Shown here: in pieces, positions 55,197 to 63,720 of the stretch
How positions within the stretch are numbered: position 1 is the first letter of the stretch
How the letters are laid out: every line of letters starts with the position of its first letter
Source: Bacillota bacterium
GTDB taxonomy: Bacteria; Bacillota; Sulfobacillia; JAJZYS01; JAJYTV01
DNA: 64,000 bases
Assembly: GCA_021793645.1 (NCBI GenBank)
Contig: JAJYSJ010000003.1
Coordinates: 170,993-234,992, forward strand
Reading direction: 5' to 3'
The notes under the pieces: generated by a model
Seen by the model: only the letters and a program-made list of their open reading frames with translations
What the model was told of the DNA's origin: nothing
The model's database searches: none
Made by a program: the position numbers and the translations under genes

Positions 55197-55588
55197 ATCC
55201 CTAGGTCCTCCCTTGCGAGCTTCGTCACCGCCCGCTTCTCGATCCGGGAGACGTAGCTCCGGGAGATCCCGAGCATCCGCGCGATCTCCCGCTGGGTCTT
55301 TCGCGGCGCGTGCCGGAGACCGAAGCGCAGTTCCAGCACCTTGCGCTCCTTGGGCGCGAGGATCCGAATCTCCTTGTGCAGGAGCTCCACCTCTTCCCGG
55401 GCCACGACCTGGTCGGGGATGACGTTCGGCTCGCTCCCCAGCACATCGACCAGCATAATCTCGTTGCCTTCGCGGTCGTAGCCGATGGGGTCGTAGATCG
55501 ACACCTCGCTGCGGCGGCGCTTGGTGACTCGCAGGTGCATGAGGATTTCGTTTTCGATCCCAATAGTGGTGCGTAAGATTTTCCCAGG
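55197..55588 (-). pseudogene. SigK C-terminal half, copy A (stop lost)
   Basis: This copy encodes IENEILMHLRVTKRR, YDPIGYDREGNEIMLVDVL, LAPKERKVLELRFGLRHAP and RKTQREIARMLGISRSYVSR, the regions 3-4 of sigma-K (SpoIIIC half). It differs from copy B at only about four or five positions in about 310 nt. Its stop codon is lost (GAC CTA GGG ATT), so the frame runs on antisense into the GT2 gene. Upstream of IENEIL the frame is PGKILRTTIG rather than sigma-K sequence, and a similar arm precedes copy B. Confidence 0.85.
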
Positions 55589-55598
55589 CGACGAGGAG

Positions 55599-55962
55599 CT
55601 AAGGGCCCTCCTCTGGCTCACCCGCTCGGCCAAGCAAGACCTGTAGCTGCTTGCGTAGTGTGGGTACGTCTTCGGTGGCGATCGTCCAAACGAGATCGAG
55701 GCGAACGCTGGCGTATCCATGGATGAGGACGTTGCGAAGATCCTTGATAAGGCGCCACGGGATGTCCGGAGCCAAGGCACGGTAGTCTGCGCTCACCTTA
55801 GTCCCGGCTTCCCCGATGATTTCGAGTTGCCGAATTACCGCATCCTGTGTCCGCTCGTCGCGTTCCGAACGCCTGCCAGTCTAGATCCCGTATGTACCGT
55901 TCTACCTTAGCGCAGGCGTCGCGCATGTCGCTCACGTATACTTCGTCAGTGTGCTGTGACAT
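55599..55962 (-). pseudogene. hepT: HepT-like HEPN toxin, one frameshift
   Basis: The start MSQHTDEVYVSDMRDACAK is followed near 55870 by a +1 shift to ERDERTQDAVIRQLEIIGEA, then IPWRLIKDLRNVLIHGY, which carries the HEPN RNase motif R-N-x-L-x-H-x-Y. The joined protein has a normal HepT length. The mntA gene lies just upstream and overlaps by 17 nt. As read, the toxin is broken while its antitoxin remains. The frameshift could be an indel error. Confidence 0.8.
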
Positions 55963-56260
55963 ATACTGTTCTCTTCGCATGAAGCACTTTGCTGGCAATT
56001 AGAGGGTGGAGCGTGCTCTGTTCGATTAGGTCTACCTGCCGATGGAAGACCTCATCCTCCAGGTCCTGCTTGACACGGATGAAGTCAAAAAGGCTTCTCA
56101 CAGGGGTGTCCGGTTCGAACTCTACGAGAACATCGACGTCGCTAGTCGGGGTGAAGTCATCGCGTAGGACCGAGCCGAACACGGCCAACTCCCTCACCTT
56201 GTACCGTCGGCATACGTCAGCTAGCCTGCTCTCATTCACGGCCAGCTGGAGTCCTTCCAC
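55946..56260 (-). CDS. mntA: MntA-type nucleotidyltransferase antitoxin
   Basis: This 104-residue minimal nucleotidyltransferase has the motif FGSVLRDDFTPTSDVDVLVEF (G-S-x10-D-x-D), typical of MNT antitoxins, which AMPylate HepT. The rest includes RVKQDLEDEVFHRQVDLIEQ. GTG 56260 follows GAGG. Together with the HEPN gene it forms the known MNT-HEPN toxin-antitoxin arrangement. Confidence 0.88.
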   Translation of the reverse strand: MEGLQLAVNESRLADVCRRYKVRELAVFGSVLRDDFTPTSDVDVLVEFEPDTPVRSLFDFIRVKQDLEDEVFHRQVDLIEQSTLHPLIASKVLHAKRTVYVTAH

Positions 56261-56539
56261 CGTGACCTCACTTCCTTCCCGGGAAGTATAGCACGGCCAG
56301 TCCTGACCGGAAGTTGTTGGATGTCTGCCCCCCCCCCGAGAAGGAGCCAACCTGTGCCTTTCTACTAGGGCATGACTCGCGCTACCTATGCATGTTTCGT
56401 AAAACGCTTTTGCCAACTTCAAGAGGTCGCCCCATTCCAAAAGTTGACCTCTTGTTCCGGCAGCATGGTTTAGGCGGTAAAGTCGCTTAGCGCCCTGGCA
56501 AGCATTACGGGAAACTCCGGCGGAAAGTCATGTGCTCGA

Positions 56540-57445
56540 CTAGCGCTCACCCATGACGCCATTCAAACCCTCGACGAGGATATCCACAATCCGACGCGCG
56601 TAGACCCCGTCCGGGTCGAGGTCTGGATCAAAGATGGTGACATCCGCGCCCACCGCACCGGGGGCAAGCGCCGCCAGGAGGTGCGTAACCTGATCGGCGT
56701 CCAGACCACCCGGGTCGGCGCTGTCCACCGCCGGCATGATATTGGGGTCAAGAATGTCCACGTCCAGATGAAGCCAATAGCCGGCGAGATGTGAGTTGTC
56801 GAGTTCGGCGCGTATGGCTTCCGCCACCGCCAGAGCTTCACCGTCAACGATCGCGGAAGCCGGAATCGCCTTCGCGAGCAAACCGCGTACCTCTGCCAAA
56901 TGTTCGTCCTCATTGCGGCAACCGACGTGGATCGTGTCGGCGGGTTGAAAGTACGGTCCGAGACCGTCGATGTCGGCGATCACGGGCCAGTGCAATCCCG
57001 TCACCGCAGCGAGATCTTCCCCAGCCAGACTGGCGCACATCGCCGAATTGCCCGGATGACGGAAGTCGGTGTGACCGTCCATGTGCACCAACCCGTGGCG
57101 AGCGACCCGGCGAAGTGCAAGCCCCGCCCCGACCAGGAGGCTACAGTCCCCTCCGATGATCAGAGGGAAGTGTCCGGAAACCCGAAGCTCCTCGATACGG
57201 GCGGCCAGCCGTCTGGTGTGCTCGATGATCGCTCCCAAATTGCGCAGCGTACCAGGAGTGGCATCGTCGACGTATCGTCCCGGCAGCACTGCCCCAGCAT
57301 CGATGGCACCCAATTCCCCGAGGCGACGGAACAGACCCGCTTCGCGCAGTGCCTCGGGTGCCTTCGCACACCCTGGAATGCTCGTCGGCTGGGGAGGGCG
57401 CAGGCCCAAATTGGTGGGTGCGGAAACCAACGCAATCCTCTTCAA
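56540..57445 (-). CDS. Arginase/agmatinase-family hydrolase
   Basis: This 301-residue ureohydrolase has the metal motifs LIIGGDCSLLVG, VHMDGHTDF and LHLDVDILDPNIMPAVDS. The first motif has Cys where classic arginases have His (GGDHS), a variation I recall from some family members. TTG 57445 with GGAGG 9 nt upstream is the start. It directly abuts an SDR remnant. The substrate (guanidino compound) is unknown. Confidence 0.85.
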   Translation of the reverse strand: MKRIALVSAPTNLGLRPPQPTSIPGCAKAPEALREAGLFRRLGELGAIDAGAVLPGRYVDDATPGTLRNLGAIIEHTRRLAARIEELRVSGHFPLIIGGDCSLLVGAGLALRRVARHGLVHMDGHTDFRHPGNSAMCASLAGEDLAAVTGLHWPVIADIDGLGPYFQPADTIHVGCRNEDEHLAEVRGLLAKAIPASAIVDGEALAVAEAIRAELDNSHLAGYWLHLDVDILDPNIMPAVDSADPGGLDADQVTHLLAALAPGAVGADVTIFDPDLDPDGVYARRIVDILVEGLNGVMGER

Positions 57446-57475
57446 CCTGTCCGACCTCCAGATGTGCTCCCGCGG

Positions 57476-57600
57476 GTCCGCCAGCCAAGTGAACGGACAT
57501 CACGCGCCGCCATCGGTCATCCGGCAGCATCTCAACGGGGCCACATTCCACAACAGCTACGTTGTTGACGAGCACATCCCAATAACCTTTGCGTTCCATA
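57476..57600 (-). pseudogene. SDR dehydrogenase fragment
   Basis: The reverse strand reads DVLVNNVAVVECGPVEMLPD and then RWRRVMSVHLAG, the central NAG-type segment of a short-chain dehydrogenase (usual NNAG...). No Rossmann start or catalytic Y-x3-K is nearby. It is a fragment upstream of the arginase-family gene. Confidence 0.65.
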
Positions 57601-57837
57601 GACGCCTCGAACCGCCCCCAGATAGGGCAGTGGCGCCCAAACCCAAATTGCACCGTCAGGCTTCTCCCCGGAACGGTCGTCCTCCTTCTGTGTTCTTCCA
57701 TGTCGCCCGATCAGGCACTTCGGCAGAAGTGGAATTACGCGACCTAGCCGCGCCCCACCATGGCACGTGAAAAAAGTGTAGGAGAGTGCAGAGGAAGCAG
57801 CCAAATAGGAAAGGGGAGCACAGGAGAAAGCCGCCGC

Positions 57838-57861
57838 ACCCCGTGATGCGACGGCCACGGG
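57838..57861 (-). terminator. Hairpin after SigK copy B
   Basis: CCCCGTG pairs with CACGGGG around a 10-nt loop, 8 nt after the TAG of copy B on the minus strand. The T-rich tail is poor (TGCGGCGGCTTTCTCC). Similar but degraded sequence follows copy A. Confidence 0.55.
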
Positions 57862-57868
57862 GCAACCC

Positions 57869-58213
57869 CTACCGCAGATCCTCCCTGGCGAGTTTGGTCA
57901 CCGCCCGCTTCTCGATCCGGGAGACGTAGCTCCGGGAGATCCCGAGCATCCGCGCGATCTCCCGCTGGGTCTTTCGCGGCGCGTGCTGGAGACCGAAGCG
58001 CAGTTCCAGCACCTTGCGCTCCTTGGGCGCGAGGATCCGAAGCTCCTTGTGCAGGAGCTCCACCTCTTCCCGGGCCACGACCTGGTCGGGGATGACGTTC
58101 GGCTCGCTCCCCAGCACATCGATCAGCATAATCTCGTTGCCTTCACGGTCGTAGCCGATGGGGTCGTAGATCGACACCTCGCTGCGGCGGCGCTTGGTGA
58201 CTCGCAGGTGCAT
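57869..58213 (-). CDS. SigK C-terminal half, copy B (SpoIIIC-like)
   Basis: This copy encodes 114 residues from MHLRVTKRRRSEVSIYDPIG to KLAREDLR, with a proper TAG stop and a hairpin behind it. It carries region 4.2 helix-turn-helix ISRSYVSRIEKRA. It is like SpoIIIC of split-sigK bacteria: IENEIL precedes MHLR, but further upstream the frame leaves sigma-K and contains a TGA. The N-terminal half is not in this window. It would need DNA rearrangement to give full sigma-K, which acts late in the mother cell. Confidence 0.85.
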   Translation of the reverse strand: MHLRVTKRRRSEVSIYDPIGYDREGNEIMLIDVLGSEPNVIPDQVVAREEVELLHKELRILAPKERKVLELRFGLQHAPRKTQREIARMLGISRSYVSRIEKRAVTKLAREDLR

Positions 58214-58269
58214 GAGGATTTCGTTTTCAATGACTACAGGGGTGCGTCAAATTCTCCCAGGAACACGGC

Positions 58270-59679
58270 TCACGGGTTGTGCGGGTGTCCTGTGCTACGC
58301 AAGAGCCAAAGGGTCAACTCGTGTGGCCCCTGAACCTTCAAGATCGCCGCCTTCCCGCTCGGGGACCAGCGCGACCAGATGACGGCGACACCCGTGGGCA
58401 TTCCCTTGAGAGCTGTGAATCTCCCGTCTGCGTTGCGGCCAACTACTCCGCCGCGAACGACCAGGGTCGTCGTCGAAGAGAGCGGGAGGACGGTATCCCC
58501 CGCTGCGTCGGGCCATACCGTGATCGTCCGTCCTTGGACGTCTACGATCCGGTCACTGCCCTGCCCCTCCGGATCCGGGGTGCTGATCCAGAGTCCGTCT
58601 GACTTCGGCAGCCACGCGAAACCATTCCCGTAGGGCGCCTGACCTACCAGCCGCCCGCCCACCGTGAAAATGAAGGTTGGAGCGGTGCTGGCGACACCTA
58701 AATCCATCGGCTGGATGGCCACATAGCGGTCGTCGGGTGAAAAGGCGACCCCCTGGATGACGAGTCCGGCCTTTACCTGAGGCTCCGTCAGCGGCAGGTG
58801 GAGTACCGCGAGGCGTCTCGGACCAAGTCGTCCGCCAAGGTACCAGATGGAGATCGCAGAGTCCGCGTTCGCAGGCTGGAGTTCTGACACGTGTGCGGGC
58901 GAATCTGTCCAGGGCTCGCGGGGTCGCAGCATGACCGCCCCATACCGGCGGTCGGGCGAGAGATACATCTCCCCGCCGTGGAGGGCGAAACGCTCCCTGT
59001 TCTGCTGCGTGAGAGACAGGGAGCCGCGGGCATAGCCGCCTGTCTCGATTGCAGGAAGCCCTCCCGGGAGTGAAATCCACCCTTGCCAGAGATCTCGGGC
59101 AGCACGCCAGACGATCGGCTTCCCAACCACACCGGACGGCTCGATGGGATACAGCACATCGCGACCGGTGCGCCACGATGACCCAATTAAATAGTTGTCT
59201 GTGAGTCCAACGACCCGCATGCCTGCCCCGAGCCGCACCGTACGCAGCAGAAGTGGTCGCACCGACCCGATCTCCGCCGTACCCGCCGTCTCACTCAGTG
59301 ATAGGGCGACCCAGTTCCCGTTTGGTGACCAATAGGCGACATCTCCGGGGACCGGGGGAGGAGAATCCATACAGATGGTAACGGCGCCTTTGAAGGGTGG
59401 CATCTTTGCCGAGGCGATCTGCACCAGCGAGAGGGCGGAATTTTTAAAATTGAAATCGAGCGCCTGAAGAGTGCGCCTTGGGGCGTGGATGGGCAGCGGC
59501 ACGGTGGCCGTCCCGCCACAGATGGCTTTGGATGCCTGGGTCCCAGCTCCATGCGCCTCTATCGATGCGCAGCCCGCCGATAGAAGGGCCGCGCAAGATA
59601 TGAGGACCGCGAGGAGCTGCAGAACGCGCCTTCCTATCCCACCAGCGCAAACTCCGTTGCGAAGCCAACCGCTCGGCAC
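58270..59679 (-). CDS. Lipoprotein, probable beta-propeller
   Basis: This 469-residue exported protein has a lipobox (LISCAALLSAGCAS) after a basic start. Repeated segments such as VAYWSPNGNWVALSLS, GVAFSPDDRYVAIQP and FAWLPKSDGLWISTP, each with W-S-P-[DN]-G-type turns, suggest WD40/TolB-like blades. GTG 59679 follows GGGAG. It lies inside the sigK mosaic between copies B and C and may be cargo. The function is unknown. Confidence 0.75.
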   Translation of the reverse strand: MPSGWLRNGVCAGGIGRRVLQLLAVLISCAALLSAGCASIEAHGAGTQASKAICGGTATVPLPIHAPRRTLQALDFNFKNSALSLVQIASAKMPPFKGAVTICMDSPPPVPGDVAYWSPNGNWVALSLSETAGTAEIGSVRPLLLRTVRLGAGMRVVGLTDNYLIGSSWRTGRDVLYPIEPSGVVGKPIVWRAARDLWQGWISLPGGLPAIETGGYARGSLSLTQQNRERFALHGGEMYLSPDRRYGAVMLRPREPWTDSPAHVSELQPANADSAISIWYLGGRLGPRRLAVLHLPLTEPQVKAGLVIQGVAFSPDDRYVAIQPMDLGVASTAPTFIFTVGGRLVGQAPYGNGFAWLPKSDGLWISTPDPEGQGSDRIVDVQGRTITVWPDAAGDTVLPLSSTTTLVVRGGVVGRNADGRFTALKGMPTGVAVIWSRWSPSGKAAILKVQGPHELTLWLLRSTGHPHNP

Positions 59680-59821
59680 GTTACGACTCCCTTCACCGGA
59701 ATCAACGATGAAGACGGCGTACGTAGCATTAACCCGCTGCCGGGTGGATCTGTGACGTACCTGAGCAAACAGTTACTTCGAACCCCTAACTCGCGTGAAG
59801 GCGCCGTGCCGGCGGCCAACT

Positions 59822-59928
59822 TACCTTGCGCTCCTTGGGCGCGAGGATGCGAAGCTCCTTGTGCAGGAGCTCGACCTCCTCCCTGGCCACCACCTGGTCC
59901 GGGATGACGTTCGGCTCGTGACGAACTC
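59822..59928 (-). pseudogene. SigK internal fragment, copy C
   Basis: About 100 nt encode EPNVIPDQVVAREEVELLHK and then ELRILAPKERKV, the middle of the sigK C-terminal half. It differs from copy B at roughly eight positions, more than copies A and B differ from each other. It is joined directly to the serine recombinase relic at CGAGCCGAACG, with no coding continuity. Confidence 0.75.
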
Positions 59929-60236
59929 AAGCCGCACGTTCGCCTTCTCGATCTCTTCCGTGACGAGAGGCTGGTGCGAGAGGTTGCGGGCGAAGCGATC
60001 CGGGTCGTAGATAACGACCAGGGCGACCTCTTCCCGCTTGACCGCTGCCCTTAGAGACCGTTCAGATCGGGCCTGTCCAGGATGGATGCGGACACACCCT
60101 CGTCGGAGAACTCTACAATTTCATCTGCGCCCATCTTGAGGGCCCGTTCACGACACTCCTTGCGTTGAGCGGCGATGCTGTATCCATGTTGCGCCTGGTC
60201 ATCACTGGAGACGCGAAGATAGATCGCCGCCTCCAC
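59929..60236 (-). pseudogene. Serine recombinase N-terminal relic (SpoIVCA-like)
   Basis: GTG 60236 (AGGAGG 9 nt upstream) opens AAIYLRVSSDDQAQHGYSIA with the catalytic serine in R-V-S, then SDEGVSASILDRPDLNGL. After a frameshift at 60051 it continues AAVKREEVALVVIYDPDRFA and ends at LEFVT where copy C begins. This is the resolvase domain of a large serine recombinase, the type that excises sigK intervening elements. The long C-terminal DNA-binding part is missing. Confidence 0.85.
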
Positions 60237-60399
60237 CAGACGATCCCTCCTCTCGCTCCATGAAACCGGATGCGCCTTGCTTGCGGACCCAATCTGCGAT
60301 GATCGCGAGGGCCCGCCGCTGTGCCTGATCGGCTTGGGACGGCGTGCCGTCAGGAACGACCAGGACGCGCCACTGCGTCGGACGAGTTCGTGACGACAC
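60202..60399 (-). CDS. Small protein upstream of the recombinase
   Basis: This 65-residue protein reads RVLVVPDGTPSQADQAQRRA and LAIIADWVRKQG. GTG 60399 has AGGAGG 5 nt upstream. It overlaps the recombinase start by 35 nt, so the two may be coupled. The family is not recognised; similar small genes accompany phage recombinases. Confidence 0.55.
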   Translation of the reverse strand: MSSRTRPTQWRVLVVPDGTPSQADQAQRRALAIIADWVRKQGASGFMEREEGSSGGGGDLSSRLQ

Positions 60400-60505
60400 G
60401 CTATCCTCCTCTTCGAGAGGCTACGCGGCACCGGGCTTGGACACGGCCTGTCCGCTCCTCTGGATATTGATGGCGCCGTCCTCTTCCGCGTTGTACCTGC
60501 CGCGT

Positions 60506-61000
60506 TTAGCCGACGTGCCGCTCGACCGCCCGCGCAGCTTTCAAGTGATTGCACGTCCTCGTTGCCCCGAAGGTGAACGCAGGACAGGAGCAGACACCGA
60601 GGCGGGTCCAAACTTGGTAGTCCTTGCTCTCGTGCGCGATGTAGTGGCCCGGCTCGATCATCTCGATCCCCGCCGCAGCGAACTCTGGCGGCGGCGGCAG
60701 CACCGATTCCGCAAGGGCGACCGCCTCGGCGTCCTCGGCCTGCTGAATCAACGCCTTGCCAGATCGCAGAGGCATTTCGGGCCAGATCGCGACCTGCGGT
60801 GCGCTCGCCCGGTGGGCAAGGCCCACGCGAAGGAGAGCGGACACCCCTCGGTCGACGGCCTGCCGAAGCGTCACGTCCCCGACCCGCTCGGCCGAGCGCC
60901 AAACGAGAACCCCAGAAGGAGTGCGTAGCCAGCCGCCAAAAGCAGCGGAGCCGCCGCGGGCGTGTGCCGCGAGGGCTCCGGTCCAAGTGTGGCTTCGCAT
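60506..61000 (-). CDS. SWIM zinc-finger domain protein
   Basis: This 164-residue protein has a C-terminal SWIM motif CSCPAFTFGATRTCNHL (C-x-C-x10-C-x-H) preceded by YQVWTRLG. The N-terminal part (FGGWLRTPSGVLVWRSAERV) is not recognised. ATG 61000 is the start with a GAGG-like site. SWIM genes are common in phage-like elements. It is in the same direction as the recombinase. Confidence 0.65.
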   Translation of the reverse strand: MRSHTWTGALAAHARGGSAAFGGWLRTPSGVLVWRSAERVGDVTLRQAVDRGVSALLRVGLAHRASAPQVAIWPEMPLRSGKALIQQAEDAEAVALAESVLPPPPEFAAAGIEMIEPGHYIAHESKDYQVWTRLGVCSCPAFTFGATRTCNHLKAARAVERHVG

Positions 61001-61214
61001 TCGAGTTCCGCCTCACCCCTTGCATCACGTGTCTTCTGGGTTAATGCCGCCCAGTTCTTCGACTGTAGGCTAGTCGCCGCGATCCACGCTGCATATTCGC
61101 AAGTGTGGGGTGGTTTCAATTTTCCCGACAGAACTGAGAACCTTGCCCGAAGGCGGCTATTCACAGAGAAGCATGCCACCCGGTCTGTCAACCTACATTA
61201 CTTGTAGAGGTCCA

Positions 61215-61808
61215 CTAATCATCCAATCCCTTTCCGGCGAGAATTTGCTTCACACACTTCTCAACCCTTGACTCCCGAGTTTTGGATTGTTTGGGTTCAG
61301 AAAAATAGTGAATGTATGCTCTTTGCCGCCCCGGCGTCAATGCTTCAAAAGCACTTTTCAAGTCAGGCATTTCACCGAATTTATTTTGAAATTCTTCGGG
61401 AATTGCGAAGTCTGTAGTGTTCTTAAAATTCACCTTCAAGCCGGCCTTTTCTACCTCAACGGCCTCATAGATATATGCTTTCAAGACGGTTTCCATTTCA
61501 ATTATCTCCTGAACATTGGTGAACCGAATCTGGCGCGCCGCCTGTACGTTCTCCGTTTGTTGGATGAGAATCCCATAGGCATCCTGTAACAAGGCACCTT
61601 TGTGAAATAAAAGCGCGCAGTATTCTTTAAATCCATGTATTAAGACTATGTTTCTGCTCTCAAACGTGTAGCAAGGGTGCATCCACTTGAATTCTTCAGT
61701 CAACTCACAGTCAAGAACATTCTTCCTCAACTGCTCATATTCCGCCCTCCACCTTTTAGCCTTACTTATGAATTCATCGACCTTAGGATTCATTTTGCTG
61801 TTCATCAT
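61215..61808 (-). CDS. YdeI/OmdA-type protein (DUF1801-like), AT-rich
   Basis: This 197-residue protein matches the YdeI family: EEFKWMHPCYTFESRNIVLI, FKEYCALLFHKGALL and the end AFEALTPGRQRAYIHYFSEPKQSKTRESRVEKC, read in parts. Its DNA is clearly AT-rich compared with its neighbours. ATG 61808 (after GGGAG) is preferred to the TTG before it. It was probably acquired from a low-GC Bacillota. Confidence 0.85.
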   Translation of the reverse strand: MMNSKMNPKVDEFISKAKRWRAEYEQLRKNVLDCELTEEFKWMHPCYTFESRNIVLIHGFKEYCALLFHKGALLQDAYGILIQQTENVQAARQIRFTNVQEIIEMETVLKAYIYEAVEVEKAGLKVNFKNTTDFAIPEEFQNKFGEMPDLKSAFEALTPGRQRAYIHYFSEPKQSKTRESRVEKCVKQILAGKGLDD

Positions 61809-62132
61809 CAAGGAACACTCCCTTCATCTTTTCGAGCATCTAACAAGAACCGAAATTTCTACTTGTTTTTGGTACGCCGTTTCTTCGGTCCATTAGTTCC
61901 GGTAACTGAGTCTTGAGGTGGGCCCGCATCGTATCATAGGTAATCTCGCTGCAGGCGTAGCAGAAGAGCTTCTACAACTTTACGTTGCTGACGATCTCTC
62001 CCTCCGCGGGGTCGCATTCAGTAACAGGTAGCGTGCCGCGTCGAGGGCACGGTACGGCGCCGTCATGGATTAACCTCGCGATGACAGTATGGATGTTTCC
62101 GTCCGTAGCGTGTAAAGCCCCGCTTGCAAGTC

Positions 62133-62264
62133 TTAGCTTGCGTCGAAGGTCGCCGAGGTCGTCTGCAGCACCATGCGGGCCAGGGGAATCCCGTCCCTCG
62201 TGTCGCCCAGGAAGAGGAGGAGAGCCTGGGCGACACGAGGCGCGGGGGTAGGCGAGCCTCCCAT
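62133..62264 (-). CDS. Small ORF of 43 codons
   Basis: An ATG at 62264 after GGAGCGG opens MGGSPTPAPRVAQALLLFLG and ends near ATFDAS at a TAA. Third-position GC is high in its second half. In another frame the same DNA continues as DDLGDLRRKLRLASGALH and THIARLIHDGA-like sequence toward 61976, so this may be one broken phage gene. The product is unknown. Confidence 0.3.
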   Translation of the reverse strand: MGGSPTPAPRVAQALLLFLGDTRDGIPLARMVLQTTSATFDAS

Positions 62265-62288
62265 CCGCTCCGTTGGTCAGCTCGCCGC

Positions 62289-63295
62289 CTACTGTTGCAC
62301 GTCGCTCTGCCGGCGCTCAAGTTCGAGGATTACCCGGTTGGCCTCGTCGGTCGTCATTTCCGCCGGTGAGCTGTACGACGCCCCCAGGATCGTGTTGGCC
62401 TCCTTGGTGAGAGCGTTCACGTCGAGCCCCAGAGCCTGCGCGTGGTCCCACATGACGCGGCGCTGCTCGTTCGTGATCTTGCCGTTCGGCGTGGTCTGCG
62501 CCGCCGATGGAAGCTGGAGCAATCGGCTTGGGTGCTGAGGCCGACGGTGCGGCCTGAGCCGGGGAGCTCGAACGCGGTGCAGGCGTCGCCGCAGCGGCAG
62601 CCGGCTTCCCGTCCGCGAGCCAGTCGGCGACCTGCTGGAACCATGCGGCGTCGGGCTTGCGCACCACCGCGTCGGCGATGATGTTGATGCGGGACTTGCT
62701 CACGACCAGGACGTGCTCGGTGTTCATGTCGCCCACGACGTCGAACTCGTATTCGATCTGGTCGCGCTGCACCGGCTGGAGGCCAACCTTGCGCGGCACC
62801 TTCTTGCCCGCTCGTCTTCCTCCACAACCCATTCGGTCTTGACCCGCATGGTGGCGATGATGTGCGCGGTGCTCTTCAGCATGGCGTCGACGAGGGCGTT
62901 TTGTTCCGGCGTGGCCTCACGCCACGAGGAGAACCCGTTCTTCGACTGGGAGCGTGCCTTGATGTTGTCGACCATCTCCAGCACGCCGTCTTTGCCGGCC
63001 CAGGCGTGCGAGAGCGGGTCGATCACGATGACGTCGTAGCCGAGCTTCTCGAGTTCCTTGATCGCCTCGATGTAGGTATTCGGTGCGAATGTGGTGAGAT
63101 CCACGATGTCGAACTCGGGGAACATGTCGGCGTAGAGCTCCGGGCCGCCGCGCTCGGTGTTGATCACGGCAACCCGCTTGCCGAGCGCGAACCCGGCCGT
63201 CAGCGCAGTGTACGTCTTGCCGGAACCAGGCGGCCGACGAGGGCGATGCGAGCCTTGACGCGGGACTTGGTGGCTTTGCGAACCTGAATCGGCAT
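62289..63295 (-). pseudogene. Phage RecA-like ATPase (Sak4-type), frameshifted
   Basis: ATG 63295 opens MPIQVRKATKSRVKARIALV. A one-base loss near 63228 breaks the P-loop, which in the other frame reads PGSGKTYTALTAGFALGKR. VAVINTERGGPELYADMF and VIVIDPLSHAWAGK (Walker B) follow, then a second shift at about 62818 before VPRKVGLQPVQRDQIEYEFD, and a third near 62530 before TPNGKITNEQRRVMWDHAQ. The joined protein has Sak4-like order. The first two shifts are at CC/GGG runs, so sequencing errors are possible. Confidence 0.75.
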
Positions 63296-63317
63296 GGGCT
63301 TACCCCTCTCTTGTGGA

Positions 63318-63720
63318 TTAACGGAGGCGAGCGTGTTCCTTCATGTGCTGGGATCGGTTCATTACCACAAGGTTCTCAGGGCGGTTGTCGCTCTTGTCGC
63401 CGTTAAGGTGGTGGACGACCTCATCTGGCCGAAGAGGTCGTCCGATCATTCGCTCTGCGACGAGGCGGTGCTCCGCGTAGTACCGCGATGTTGGGTGGCG
63501 TCGCATTCTACGATACTTGTAGCCACGACTGTCGACGCGCCCACCCTTCCAGTGGGGGTTGGTAGCGCCCTGCAACCTCTCTCGCACCGCGGCCTTGGCG
63601 CACTCAGGCGAGTAGTAGGCTGTGTGTTGCCGGCCTCTAGCCAGAGCTCGCGCCGTAGGCGGTTGGTCAGAAACTCCTGACCGCAGACAGGACAACGCAG
63701 GGTCCTGATCGGATGCTTGC
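63318..63720 (-). pseudogene. HNH endonuclease, frameshifted
   Basis: The C-terminal frame has the HNH core [34 protein letters not shown] and HMKEH. In front of it is [11 protein letters not shown]. The matching zinc cysteines CPVCGQEF lie about 63695 in another frame, so a frameshift near 63655 separates the two halves of a zinc ribbon. This family is typical of phages. The start is not determined. Confidence 0.7.
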
